DNA of 64,000 nt. It comes from Lysobacter capsici. Lineage in GTDB: Bacteria > Pseudomonadota > Gammaproteobacteria > Xanthomonadales > Xanthomonadaceae. The notes under the pieces are model-generated. The model ran no database searches, was not told the DNA's origin, and worked only from the letters and a program-made list of their open reading frames with translations. Shown piece by piece: positions 25,467 through 34,500 of the stretch. A program made the translations under genes and the position numbers. The DNA is taken from assembly GCF_014779555.2 (NCBI RefSeq), contig NZ_CP094357.1:4588001-4652000 (forward strand). The letters are read 5' to 3'. Position 1 is the stretch's first letter. The number at the start of each line of letters is the position of its first letter.

Positions 25467-26627
25467 TCAGAAATAGACCTGCATGCGCAGTTCGGTGATG
25501 TTCGGGTCGAGTTCGACGCCGCGGCGCTCGCTGTCGACCAGCACGTAATTGGCCTGCAGCTTGAAGTGCTGGCCGATGTACCAGTTCAGGCCCAGCGTCC
25601 AGTCCTTCTGCCTGCCGCCGCGCAGCAAGCCGTGATCGATATTGACCGTGGAATAGCGCAGCGCGACTTCGAACGCGCCGTAGTCGTGCTTGGGCTTGAC
25701 GTTGCCGAACGCGGCGCTCTTGTAGCTGCGCTTTTCGCCGGTCAGCACCCAGGCGCCCGACACGTAGTAACCGTCGGCCTCGAAGTCGGGCTGGCCCTCG
25801 CGCTGTACTGCCATGCGCAAGTATTCGCTTTGCAGCAACAGCGGGCCGTGCTGCCAGATCGCCTCCAGACCGGCGCGGTTGATCGCCTCGACCGAACCGA
25901 TCGCGCCCGAATCGACCAGACGCACCGGGGTCAGGAAGGCCTCGGGCCGTACCCGGATGCGCGCGCTGTCGTCGTCGCGTTTTTCGTTCGAGCCCGACAG
26001 GCCGACATGCACGATGTCGGCATCGGTCTTGACCGGATTGAACACCACCCGCGCGGCCAGCATGCGGCCGTCGTTGTCGCCCTGCAGGTCGCCGCCGCTC
26101 ATCAACGCGGCGTTGATGTACCAGCCCTTGAGCTTTTCGTAGGTCCAGTCGACGCCCAGTCGACGGCCCGCGTAGACCGTGGACACCGGCAGCGCGCGTT
26201 CGAGAAAGGTGGTCGACGTGGTGCCGACCGCGCCTTCTTCGTAGCCCACCGCGGTCTTGAACTGGCCGATGCGCAGATCGCCGCCGCGCTCGTTCGACAG
26301 GCGGATGAAGTTGTCGAGCCAGACCTTGTTTTCGAAATCGTAGCCCAGCCCGAGCTCGAACACGCCCGGCTTGCGCAGGTAGGCGTTGAGTTCCTGGCGG
26401 CGCCAAGCGTGGTCGTCGGCGAAGCGCGTGCCGCCGCCGGGCAGCCGGTCGTCGCCGAACTCGTTGTAGTCGTAGCTGAGATTGCCCTTCAGGCCGATTT
26501 CCACGCCCGATTCGGTCGTGGTCTTGACCGGCCAGTCGCCCAGCAGGCTGTAGCTCGGTGCCTCGGCCGCGAAAGCCGACGAAAACGCCAACGACATCGC
26601 GCCCGCGAGCGCGCTCTTGATCCACAT
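25467..26627 (-). CDS. OprO/OprP-type outer-membrane porin
   Basis: A 386-residue protein with a signal peptide (MWIKSALAGAMSLAFSSAFA, cut before AEAPS). It consists of alternating beta-strands with the family's short-chain pattern (GVEIGLKGNLSYDYNEFGDD, RIGQFKTAVGYEEG, ALRYSTVNIDHG) and ends in the outer-membrane signal Phe (LRMQVYF). Phosphate/polyphosphate-selective porins are the nearest relatives, so anion uptake is plausible but unproved. It is 158 bp upstream of the membrane kinase gene on the same strand and may belong to the same transcript or be its target. Confidence 0.88.
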   Translation of the reverse strand: MWIKSALAGAMSLAFSSAFAAEAPSYSLLGDWPVKTTTESGVEIGLKGNLSYDYNEFGDDRLPGGGTRFADDHAWRRQELNAYLRKPGVFELGLGYDFENKVWLDNFIRLSNERGGDLRIGQFKTAVGYEEGAVGTTSTTFLERALPVSTVYAGRRLGVDWTYEKLKGWYINAALMSGGDLQGDNDGRMLAARVVFNPVKTDADIVHVGLSGSNEKRDDDSARIRVRPEAFLTPVRLVDSGAIGSVEAINRAGLEAIWQHGPLLLQSEYLRMAVQREGQPDFEADGYYVSGAWVLTGEKRSYKSAAFGNVKPKHDYGAFEVALRYSTVNIDHGLLRGGRQKDWTLGLNWYIGQHFKLQANYVLVDSERRGVELDPNITELRMQVYF

Positions 26628-27543
26628 ACCACTGCCCCCTGTTCACAGCCATGCCGCCCAATGCGGCGATTACGATGCCGGCGCGGCGTGCGTGCGACGC
26701 CGCGTTCCTTCACTCGGCGCGGACCGCGCGCCGCGCCGATCCGCGTGATTCCAATGCATGAGGCCGAGCGTCCGCATCCGATCCCGACGGGCTTGCGTCG
26801 CGTGATCGAATGCGGCGCCGGCGCCATGTCCATGCGTGCGCGGCCACCGCGCATCCCCATCCCGGTGGCCAGCGCACCTGTTGCCGCGCCATGGACCGCG
26901 CTCTGGCGACACCGACGCATCGACGCGCAGCGGCCGCGCGCGCTCGATTCGCGATGCGAAATCGACGCTGCGTCGGATCTGCGTGATGCGTCATGCCGCC
27001 TCCCCTTTTCATCGCCGTCGCCGCCGATAAATCGCCCTATCCGGCGTTCGTCCAGGCGGTTGTTGCGCGCCTTCGATAATCGAGGCCTTCGGGCTTGTCC
27101 ATAGGGAAAAAGTGGATGCGATCAGGCGAACTGCATTGCGCATGCCCGGCACGATCACGGGCGCACATGCGTTGCGTGTTTCTCATACCCACCGACAAAA
27201 ACGCGCCCATCGGCCGTGCGCGCGGGCGGCGATCGGCATCGCGTTATAACGAAACCCAACAAATCAGTACGCCGCCGCATTGCTCCAATGCAGTGCCCGG
27301 GCGGGTCGTGTGTGATACGGCGCGACGAAGGCTGCAATGCGTGGCACAGGTTTCGCGCCGCATGGTGCGTTCGGTGCAATCGGCCCAGAAAATCCGAAAA
27401 AATGTGTTGTTCATCATTATGAAATCGTGATGAGCATCAAATTTCAGCGTTCAGGCGCGCAAGAGAGGTGTGCCTCTCGGCATGCGAAATGTTTCAACGC
27501 TATCCAGGGGATCCGGCGCGACCCGGACGCTCGGCCGCGCCGG
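26628..27543. other. Long gene-free region upstream of the porin
   Basis: No convincing gene. Short frames on both strands are Arg/Ala/His-rich with no domain. From about 27240 to 27450 the DNA is clearly more AT-rich than its surroundings (for example CCGAAAAAATGTGTTG). A perfect 6-bp stem (GAGAGG-TGTG-CCTCTC, 27463-27478) lies about 65 nt past the nagX-like stop and may serve as a weak terminator. The porin promoter should be in this region; I could not identify a Pho box. Confidence 0.5.
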
Positions 27544-28677
27544 TCAGATCTTGAAATAGATCCGGCGCGCGTCGAGCCAGCGCACCACGCCCCACCACAG
27601 CGCGACAAACGCCAGCGCGAACGCGAGCGAGGGCAGATAGGGACCGAACCGCGGCGTCATCCAGTCGGCGAACGCGTGCCGATAGATCGGTTCCAGCCAG
27701 CCCATGCCCATCAGCAGATACAGCAGCAGCGCCGAGCCGCCGTACGCGGCGATCGCGTTGACGCCGAACGCGCGGCCCCAGGCCGGCCAACCGCGCCGGT
27801 CGATCAGTTGATGGAACAGCGCGAGCACCCAGCACGATACCCCGCCGCTCCACAGCACATAGGCCGGGGTCCACAGGTTCTTGTTGATCGGCTGCGCATA
27901 CGCCAGCAGCACGCCGGCGAGCGCGCACACGGCACCGGCGATCAGCAACGCGCGCACTTGCCCGCGCCGCAACCAATCGCCCGCGCGCAAACCGAGCAAG
28001 GTGGTGGCGAGCGCGCCGAACGTGGACACCAGGCCTTCGGGATCGTGGCCGCGCCCGCTCGCATCGATCTGGTAGACATGCGCGCCGAACAGCGCGCTGT
28101 CGAAACGGCTGGCGATGTTCTCGAACGGCGCGTAACTGCCGCCCGACGCGAGCAAGGCGGCATAGCCCAGCAACAAGGCCACGAACGCGATCCATTGCGC
28201 GCGCGCCGACAGGTACAAGGCCATCAGCGCGGCCGCGGCGAAGCACAGGCCGATGCGCTGCAGTACGCCGGGCAGGCGCAGGTACTCACGATCGGTCACC
28301 CACATCGCGATCAGATGCAGCAGCAGCCCCAGGCCGAGGATGCGCAATCCGCGCCACAACGCCGGCCGCAGCAGGCTGGCCGCGGCGACGCCGCTTTCGC
28401 GACGCGGCATCAGCGCCAGCGCGATCGACACGCCGACGATGAACAGGAACATCGGGAACACCTGGTCGGTCGGCGTGTAGCCGTTCCATTCCGAGTGCAG
28501 CAAGGGCGCATACACGTGGCCCCAATCGCCGGGATCGTTGACCAGCAACATCGCCGCGACGGTCAATCCGCGCAGCGCATCGACCGAGGCGTAGCGTTTG
28601 GGCGCGGGCGATTGAAGCGGTTGCGGGACCGACGGGTTCGGCGCCGCGGCGCCGGGCTCGGCAGGCCCCGGACTCAC
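27544..28677 (-). CDS. NagX-like acyltransferase (DUF1624/HGSNAT type)
   Basis: A 377-residue protein with about ten membrane segments. N-terminal blocks RYASVDALRGLTVAAMLLVNDPG and SEWNGYTPTDQVFPMFLFIVGVSIAL are those of the heparan-alpha-glucosaminide N-acetyltransferase family; the His of the first loop lies in DWGHVYAPLLHSEW. Bacterial relatives (NagX) sit in N-acetylglucosamine regulons. Here it starts within the stop of chpC (4-bp ATGA overlap), at the end of the pilus chemosensory operon. The first ~27 residues are Pro/Ala-rich and probably cytoplasmic. Confidence 0.85.
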   Translation of the reverse strand: MSPGPAEPGAAAPNPSVPQPLQSPAPKRYASVDALRGLTVAAMLLVNDPGDWGHVYAPLLHSEWNGYTPTDQVFPMFLFIVGVSIALALMPRRESGVAAASLLRPALWRGLRILGLGLLLHLIAMWVTDREYLRLPGVLQRIGLCFAAAALMALYLSARAQWIAFVALLLGYAALLASGGSYAPFENIASRFDSALFGAHVYQIDASGRGHDPEGLVSTFGALATTLLGLRAGDWLRRGQVRALLIAGAVCALAGVLLAYAQPINKNLWTPAYVLWSGGVSCWVLALFHQLIDRRGWPAWGRAFGVNAIAAYGGSALLLYLLMGMGWLEPIYRHAFADWMTPRFGPYLPSLAFALAFVALWWGVVRWLDARRIYFKI

Positions 28678-29180
28678 GCGGCTTGCGCGAGCGCTTCGCC
28701 GATCATGGCCTCGATGGCTTCCAGATCGGGCAGCAGCGCGGCATCGTCATTGAGCAACACGCGCGCCTGCACGCCGTGCGGCAGCAGGTCGTCCTCGCGG
28801 CCGTCGACCAGCAGGCTGTCGGCCGAGACCGTGACCAGGCGCGGGAAGCCCTGGGTCAGCAGGGCGAAATACGGCAGTCGCGACGCCGCGCTGAGCGCCT
28901 TGAGCACCACCACCTTGCTGCCGAGGCCGCCCTGTTCGCGGGCCAGGCCGGACAGTTCGCCGAATGCGATCAGCGGCAGGGTCCAACCGCGCCAACGGGT
29001 ATTGCCGAGCAGCCAGCGCGGCGCGCCTTCGATCGGCGCCGGCGGTGCGTACGACAGCACCTCGGCGATGGTCGCGTTGGGCAGCAGCAGGCGGGTGCCG
29101 CCGGCCTGGATCAGCACGCCGCGGATATCGGCGCGCGAAGCGGTGTCGGGGGTGTCGCTGGCGGGAGTTTGATTCGACAT
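28674..29180 (-). CDS. chpC: CheW-like adaptor ChpC of the Pil-Chp system
   Basis: A 168-residue CheW-domain protein. The ATG at 29180 follows GAGGA. After a Ser/Thr/Asp-rich start it runs IRGVLIQAGGTRLLLPNATIAEVL, GAPRWLLGNTRWRGWTLPLIAFGELSG and VVVLKALSA, the CheW fold. CheW proteins couple receptors to CheA; ChpC is the second adaptor of the twitching system and may connect other receptors to ChpA. It lies 208 bp after the chpB-like gene and overlaps the NagX-like gene. Confidence 0.85.
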   Translation of the reverse strand: MSNQTPASDTPDTASRADIRGVLIQAGGTRLLLPNATIAEVLSYAPPAPIEGAPRWLLGNTRWRGWTLPLIAFGELSGLAREQGGLGSKVVVLKALSAASRLPYFALLTQGFPRLVTVSADSLLVDGREDDLLPHGVQARVLLNDDAALLPDLEAIEAMIGEALAQAA

Positions 29181-29388
29181 CGCGGCATCCTCGCCGCGGA
29201 TCGCGCGGCTTTCAAGCGAAGGCTTCGACGCGCGAAGCCGGTACGTACTGCATCGCGGTCCGCACTGGCGCCGCGATCGGGTCTGACTGAATCCGCCGCG
29301 AATCGCTCCGCGTCGGATCACTGGATCGAGCCGAGCCGCCGCATCGTCGCTCGATCTCATTCGAGCGCGCCGGCGGCCCGCGTTTGAA

Positions 29389-31509
29389 TCAGATCGGACT
29401 CTGCTTCGACCAGCGCGAGGCCAGCTTGGCGGCCAGTTCGGCCGGTTGCCCGCTGCCGGCGCCACGCGCGATCGCGGCGCTGGCCGCGGCGGCGTCGTAG
29501 CAGCCGTCGGGCGACTGGCCGACCACCAGCGCGCCGTGCGCCGACAACTTCATCGCCGCATCGACCTGGGCGACGTCGGCGCCGCTGAACAGCAGCACCG
29601 CGCTGTCGCCGGCCGGCAAGGCCTCGAACACGTCGCCGCCTTCCACGAACTGGATACCGTTGTCGCCCGCTTCGATGCCCACGCCCGCCGGCAGGATGTA
29701 GATCACCCCGTCGATGGTGCGCGCGCCGACCTCGGCCAGCTTGACCAGCACCGGCGTCGCGCGCTGCATCTGCGCGACCAGCTTGTCGTAGCGGCCGCCG
29801 TCGAGGCGTTGCTGGACCAGCACCGGCCGGTCGAAATTCTCCGGCAGCGCGCCGAGCAGCTGGCGCACCGCGTCCGGACCGCCGATGCCGGCGAGCACCA
29901 GCACCGCGCCGTTGCGGGTCGAGACCGGCAGCCGATCGTCGACCAGTTCCAGCCCGGAAATGCGGCGTTCGATTTCGTCCAGATCGTGGCGGTTGAAATC
30001 GGGTTTGCCCGCGCCCGCGGCGGCGTCCGTCGCCGAGCCGGCATGCGCGCCGCTCTGGCCGGTCGCGGCGCTGACCAGGCTGGCCTCGTCGGTGAACGAC
30101 CAGTCCGGCACCGAGGGCGCCGGCGGCGCGGGCGCCCTGGCGGCCAGCGGCGCGTTGTCGTCGTTGAGATCGAAATCGAGGCTGGATTCGAACGTCACCA
30201 CGCCGTCGCCGCCGCGGCCGCGGCCGTCGTCGAAATCGATCGGCGCGATCGGGGTGGGATCGCGCTGGGTCGCATCGAAATCGATGCGCGCACCTTCGCT
30301 GGCGAAGGCCGCGTCCAGGTCGATCAGTTCATGCACCTGATTCGGCGCCGGCGGACGCCAGGCTTCCATGTCGCCCAGACCGGTTTCGTCCAGCGGCGGC
30401 AGGTCGGTCTGCACTGCGTCGGATGGAACCCATTCGTCCAGCCCCGGCGTGTACGGCCTGGCTTCGCCCGGCACGGCGGCGACGCTGTCGACCGCTTCCA
30501 GGGTCAGGCCGTCGAAATCGAAATCCGGCTCGCTGTGCGCATCGCTGGCGACCGCGGGAGCCGTCAATTCTTCGATGCCGTCGTCGTCGGCCGCGTAAGC
30601 CTCGATTTCGACGATGTCGGCATCGGCGATGGAATCATTGGAATAAGCACCGGCCGACGTATCGAGCGGCGTGCTGCCCAGCGCCTGACGGGCGAAGAAC
30701 TCGCGCGCTTCGTCCGGCAGCGGCGGCGGGTCGGACAGAATCCGGTCGCCCGAGGAACCCAGCGGCGCGACCCGCGCCAGCTCGCCGGCTTGCTCGGCCG
30801 CGGCGAACGCGGACGGATCGGACGCGGGCTCGACCGAGCCGGCATCGAAGGCCTGCGACGGCGCGGCCGGTTCGGCTTGGAACCCGTCCTCGACGACGAA
30901 GGCTTCGCCGGCTTCGATCACTTCGATCGTTTCGCTGGCTTCGATCGCTTCGATTTCCTCGATGCCGTCGTCCGCGGCGACGTAGGCCGCTACCAATTCT
31001 TCGGCGACTTCCTGCGTCGGTGCCGGCGTCGGCGCGGCTTCGGTGAAACCGAAGATCGACCCGGGCGCCTGCGACGAAGGCAGTTCCTGCTCCAGCGTGG
31101 CCGGGCGCACGAAGCCCTCGGCGATCAGCATCGGATCGGGTTCCGGCTCGGGCTCGCGGCCCGGCGGCAGCACGTCGTCGTGGCGATTGAGCTTGGCGCT
31201 GAGATGGCGCGCCCAACGCGCCGCGTCCCAGCCTTCGCGCGAGGCGGCCAGTTCGGCCTCCTCGAAGATCACTTCGATCGACGGATCCAGCAGCAGGTTT
31301 TCGAACCGGTCCAGCGCGTCCTCGGAGGCCGGATCGAGCACGACCACGACCACGTCGGGATCGGCCGCGTCCAGCGCCCGCGGATCGAGCACGGTCGGGT
31401 CGCCTTCCAGCACCAGATTCGCGCCGGCTTCGGCCAGCGCACCGCGGAGACGTTCGCAGGCCACACCGGCCCGCGCCAACAATACGACGCGACGCTCTGC
31501 TTCAGACAT
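29389..31509 (-). CDS. chpB: ChpB-like CheB methylesterase homologue, catalytic residues lost
   Basis: A 706-residue protein overlapping the end of chpA by 8 bp. The N-terminus (about 1-115) resembles a receiver without clear phospho-site. A ~400-residue acidic, Pro/Ala/Glu-rich low-complexity linker follows. The C-terminal ~190 residues align with the CheB esterase domain: [43 protein letters not shown] and [16 protein letters not shown]. In active CheB these are GASTGG (Ser), QHMP (His) and DGA (Asp). Here the Ser and His are replaced, and only the Asp may remain. Demethylation activity is therefore unlikely; a scaffold or regulatory role is inferred from position. Confidence 0.82.
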   Translation of the reverse strand: MSEAERRVVLLARAGVACERLRGALAEAGANLVLEGDPTVLDPRALDAADPDVVVVVLDPASEDALDRFENLLLDPSIEVIFEEAELAASREGWDAARWARHLSAKLNRHDDVLPPGREPEPEPDPMLIAEGFVRPATLEQELPSSQAPGSIFGFTEAAPTPAPTQEVAEELVAAYVAADDGIEEIEAIEASETIEVIEAGEAFVVEDGFQAEPAAPSQAFDAGSVEPASDPSAFAAAEQAGELARVAPLGSSGDRILSDPPPLPDEAREFFARQALGSTPLDTSAGAYSNDSIADADIVEIEAYAADDDGIEELTAPAVASDAHSEPDFDFDGLTLEAVDSVAAVPGEARPYTPGLDEWVPSDAVQTDLPPLDETGLGDMEAWRPPAPNQVHELIDLDAAFASEGARIDFDATQRDPTPIAPIDFDDGRGRGGDGVVTFESSLDFDLNDDNAPLAARAPAPPAPSVPDWSFTDEASLVSAATGQSGAHAGSATDAAAGAGKPDFNRHDLDEIERRISGLELVDDRLPVSTRNGAVLVLAGIGGPDAVRQLLGALPENFDRPVLVQQRLDGGRYDKLVAQMQRATPVLVKLAEVGARTIDGVIYILPAGVGIEAGDNGIQFVEGGDVFEALPAGDSAVLLFSGADVAQVDAAMKLSAHGALVVGQSPDGCYDAAAASAAIARGAGSGQPAELAAKLASRWSKQSPI

Positions 31510-34500
31510 GACTACGGGTAATTCCCAGCAATTCGAAGACGTTGCGCATCAACTCGGGCTCCTGGTACGGCTTGCCGAGATAACGCTCGACGCCGATCTC
31601 GAACGCGCGCTGGCGATGCTTTTCGCCGGTACGCGAGGTGATCATCACGATCGGCACGTCGCGCAGGTGCGGATCGGCCTTCATCTGGGTGGCGAGTTCG
31701 TAGCCGTCCATGCGCGGCATTTCGATGTCCAGCAGCATCAGGTCGGGCACGCGCTCGCCCAGACGCTCCAGCGCATCGATGCCGTCCTTCGCGGTCACGA
31801 CTTCGAAGTTGTGACGCTCCAGCACGCGGCCGGTCACCTTGCGCATGGTCACCGAATCGTCGACCACCATCACCAGCGGCACCCGGCGGGTTTCCGCCGG
31901 CGCCGGCGGCGGCGCGGCGTTCTGGCTGAAGTCCTGCAGCAGCGCGGCGCGACGACGCACCAGCGGCGCGATGTCGAGGATCACCACCACGCGGCCGTCG
32001 CCCATGATGGTCGCGCCGAAGATGCCGGGCACCGAAGCGACCTGCGGGCCGACCGGCTTGACCACGATTTCGCGGTTGCCGATGACCTGGTCGATGGTGA
32101 CCGCGGCGCGCAGATCGCCGGAGCGGATCAGCAGCAACGGCATCTGCAACTGGCCTTCGGCCTTGGCCGGCGCGTGGCCGACCAGCATGCCCAGGTCGTG
32201 GACGTGGTAGTCCTCGCCGCCGTAGCGGTAACTGACATCGCCGGCGTCGAGCACGTCGCGCGACAGGCGGCCGACGCCGCGCACCGAGGCGATCGGCACG
32301 GCGAAGGTGGTTTCGCCGATGCGCACGAACACCGCCTGGGTGACCGCGAGCGTCTGCGGCAGGCGCAGGGTGAAGTGAACGCCCTTGCCCGGATTGGAAT
32401 GGATATCGAGCGTGCCGCCGAGCTGACGCACTTCGCTGGCGACCACGTCCATGCCGACGCCGCGACCGGCCAGGCGGCTGACTTCGTCGGCGGTGGAGAA
32501 GCCCGGTTCCAGGATCAGGGTGTCGAGATCGGCTTCCGACAGCACCGCATCGGCGCGGACCAGGCCGCGCTCTTCGCCGCGGCGACGGATCGCCGCGCGG
32601 TCGAGACCGGCGCCGTCGTCGGCCACTTCCAGCACGACTTCCGAACCTTCGCGGCGGACCGCGATGCGCACCGTGCCTTCGTCCGGCTTGCCGGCGGCGC
32701 GACGCTGTTCGGGTTTTTCCAGGCCGTGCGCGACCGCGTTGCGGAGCATGTGCTCCAACGGCGCGGTCATGCGCTCGAGCACGTTGCGATCGAGTTCGCC
32801 CTGGGTGCCTTCGAGCTTCAGCGCGACCTGCTTGCCCAGTTCACTCGAAGCCTGACGCACCACACGGCGCAGACGCGGCAGCAGCGTATCGAACGGCACC
32901 ATGCGCGTGCGCATGAGGCCTTCCTGCAGTTCCGAGCTCACGCGCGACTGCTGCAGCAGCAGGGTTTCGTACTGACGGGTCAGGTCGTCGAGGGTGTTCT
33001 GCAGGCTGTTCTGGTCGGCCGCCGATTCGCCCAGCGCGCGCGACAGCTGCTGCAGGGTCGAGAAGCGGTCGAGTTCCAGCGGATCGAACGACTGGTCGCC
33101 CGATTCGCCCTCGCGCTGGTAGCGCGCGATGATCTGCGCTTCGGTTTCGATTTCCAGACGGCGCAGCTGATCGCGCATGCGCAGGTTGGTCTGCGCCATT
33201 TCCGCGATCGCGCCGCGGAACGCGCCCAGCTGCTGTTCCAGGCGGGCGCGGTAGATGGCCACTTCGCCGGCGTAGTTGACGAGGCGGTCGAGCAGGTCGG
33301 CGCGGATGCGCACCTGTTCCTGCGGAGCGCGCACGCCGATGTCGTCTTCGTCGGCGAAGGGCGTATCAAGGATCGGCGCCGACAAGGGCTTGAGTTCGCC
33401 GCTGTCGGTCGCTTCGCCGCGCGGCGCGGGCGTGGCCGCGGCGCCGGCGTGTTCGTCCTCGATCAGGCCGGGCACGGTCTGACCGCGCGAACGCGCTTCG
33501 AACACCGCGATCAATGCATCGGGCATGGCGATCGCGCGACGCGTGCCGACCCGGGTGACCATGCCGTGCAGGCGGTCGAACCCGCGTTCGAGCAGAACGA
33601 TGCCGTCGCGGCCGAGTTCGGTGCGCTGGTCGACCACCGCTTCGAGCAGCGATTCCATGACGTGGCCGAGTTCGCCGACCGCCATGATGCCGGCCATGCG
33701 CGCGCCGCCCTTGAGCGTGTGCAGATCGCGCTGCAGGCCGACCAGCGGTTCGCGCTCGTTCGGCGCTTCGCGCAGTTGCGCGAGCAGGCCGTCGGAGTGA
33801 TCGAGCAGGTCGCCGCCTTCTTCGACGAAGATGTCGACCAGTTCCGGATCGAGCTCGCTCAGGTCGAGCGCCTCTTCCGGATCGGGGTCGGCGCTGTAGG
33901 CCTTGGCGAACGCCGCCGCGAGCGCGGCGGAAATGCCGGCCACGGCGCTGGTCGGCGCGCCGCTGTGGGCGGCGGCCGCGGGTTGCGGTTCGGCTTCGGC
34001 TTCGGCGGTGGCGTCGGCTTGGGTTTCTTCGTTGCTGGCGCCGATGCCGCTGTGGTCGTCGAAGCGCAGGTCGGCCAGATCGTCGGTCGAAGCTTCGTCG
34101 CCAGCTGCGGCGTCCACCGTTGCGCCTTGCTCGGGCGTCAGGCGTTCGGCGGCGTAGTCGGCTTCCAGGCGTTCGTATTCCAGACGCTCGGCTTCGGCCT
34201 GCTCGGCGGCAAGGCGTTCTGCTTCGGCCTGCTCAGCAGCAATGCGCTCAGCTTCGGCCTGCTCGGCGGCAATGCGTTCGGCTTCGAGGCGTTCGGCTTC
34301 GGCCTGTTCGGTGGCGATGCGCTCGGCTTCGAGACGTTCGGCTTCGGCCTGCTCGGCAGCGATACGCTCGGCCTCAAGGCGTTCGGCTTCGGCCTGCTCC
34401 GCAGCGATGCGCTCGGCTTCAAGACGTTCTGCTTCGGCTTGCTCGGCGGCGAGACGCTCGGCTTCGAGACGTTCGGCCTCGGCCTGTTCGGCTGCGACGC

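Noticed and set aside
27095-27430. 111-codon plus-strand frame in the porin upstream region
   Set aside because: Composition is unlike protein, with no Shine-Dalgarno. It overlaps the AT-shifted stretch. Kept only as a gap of interest.
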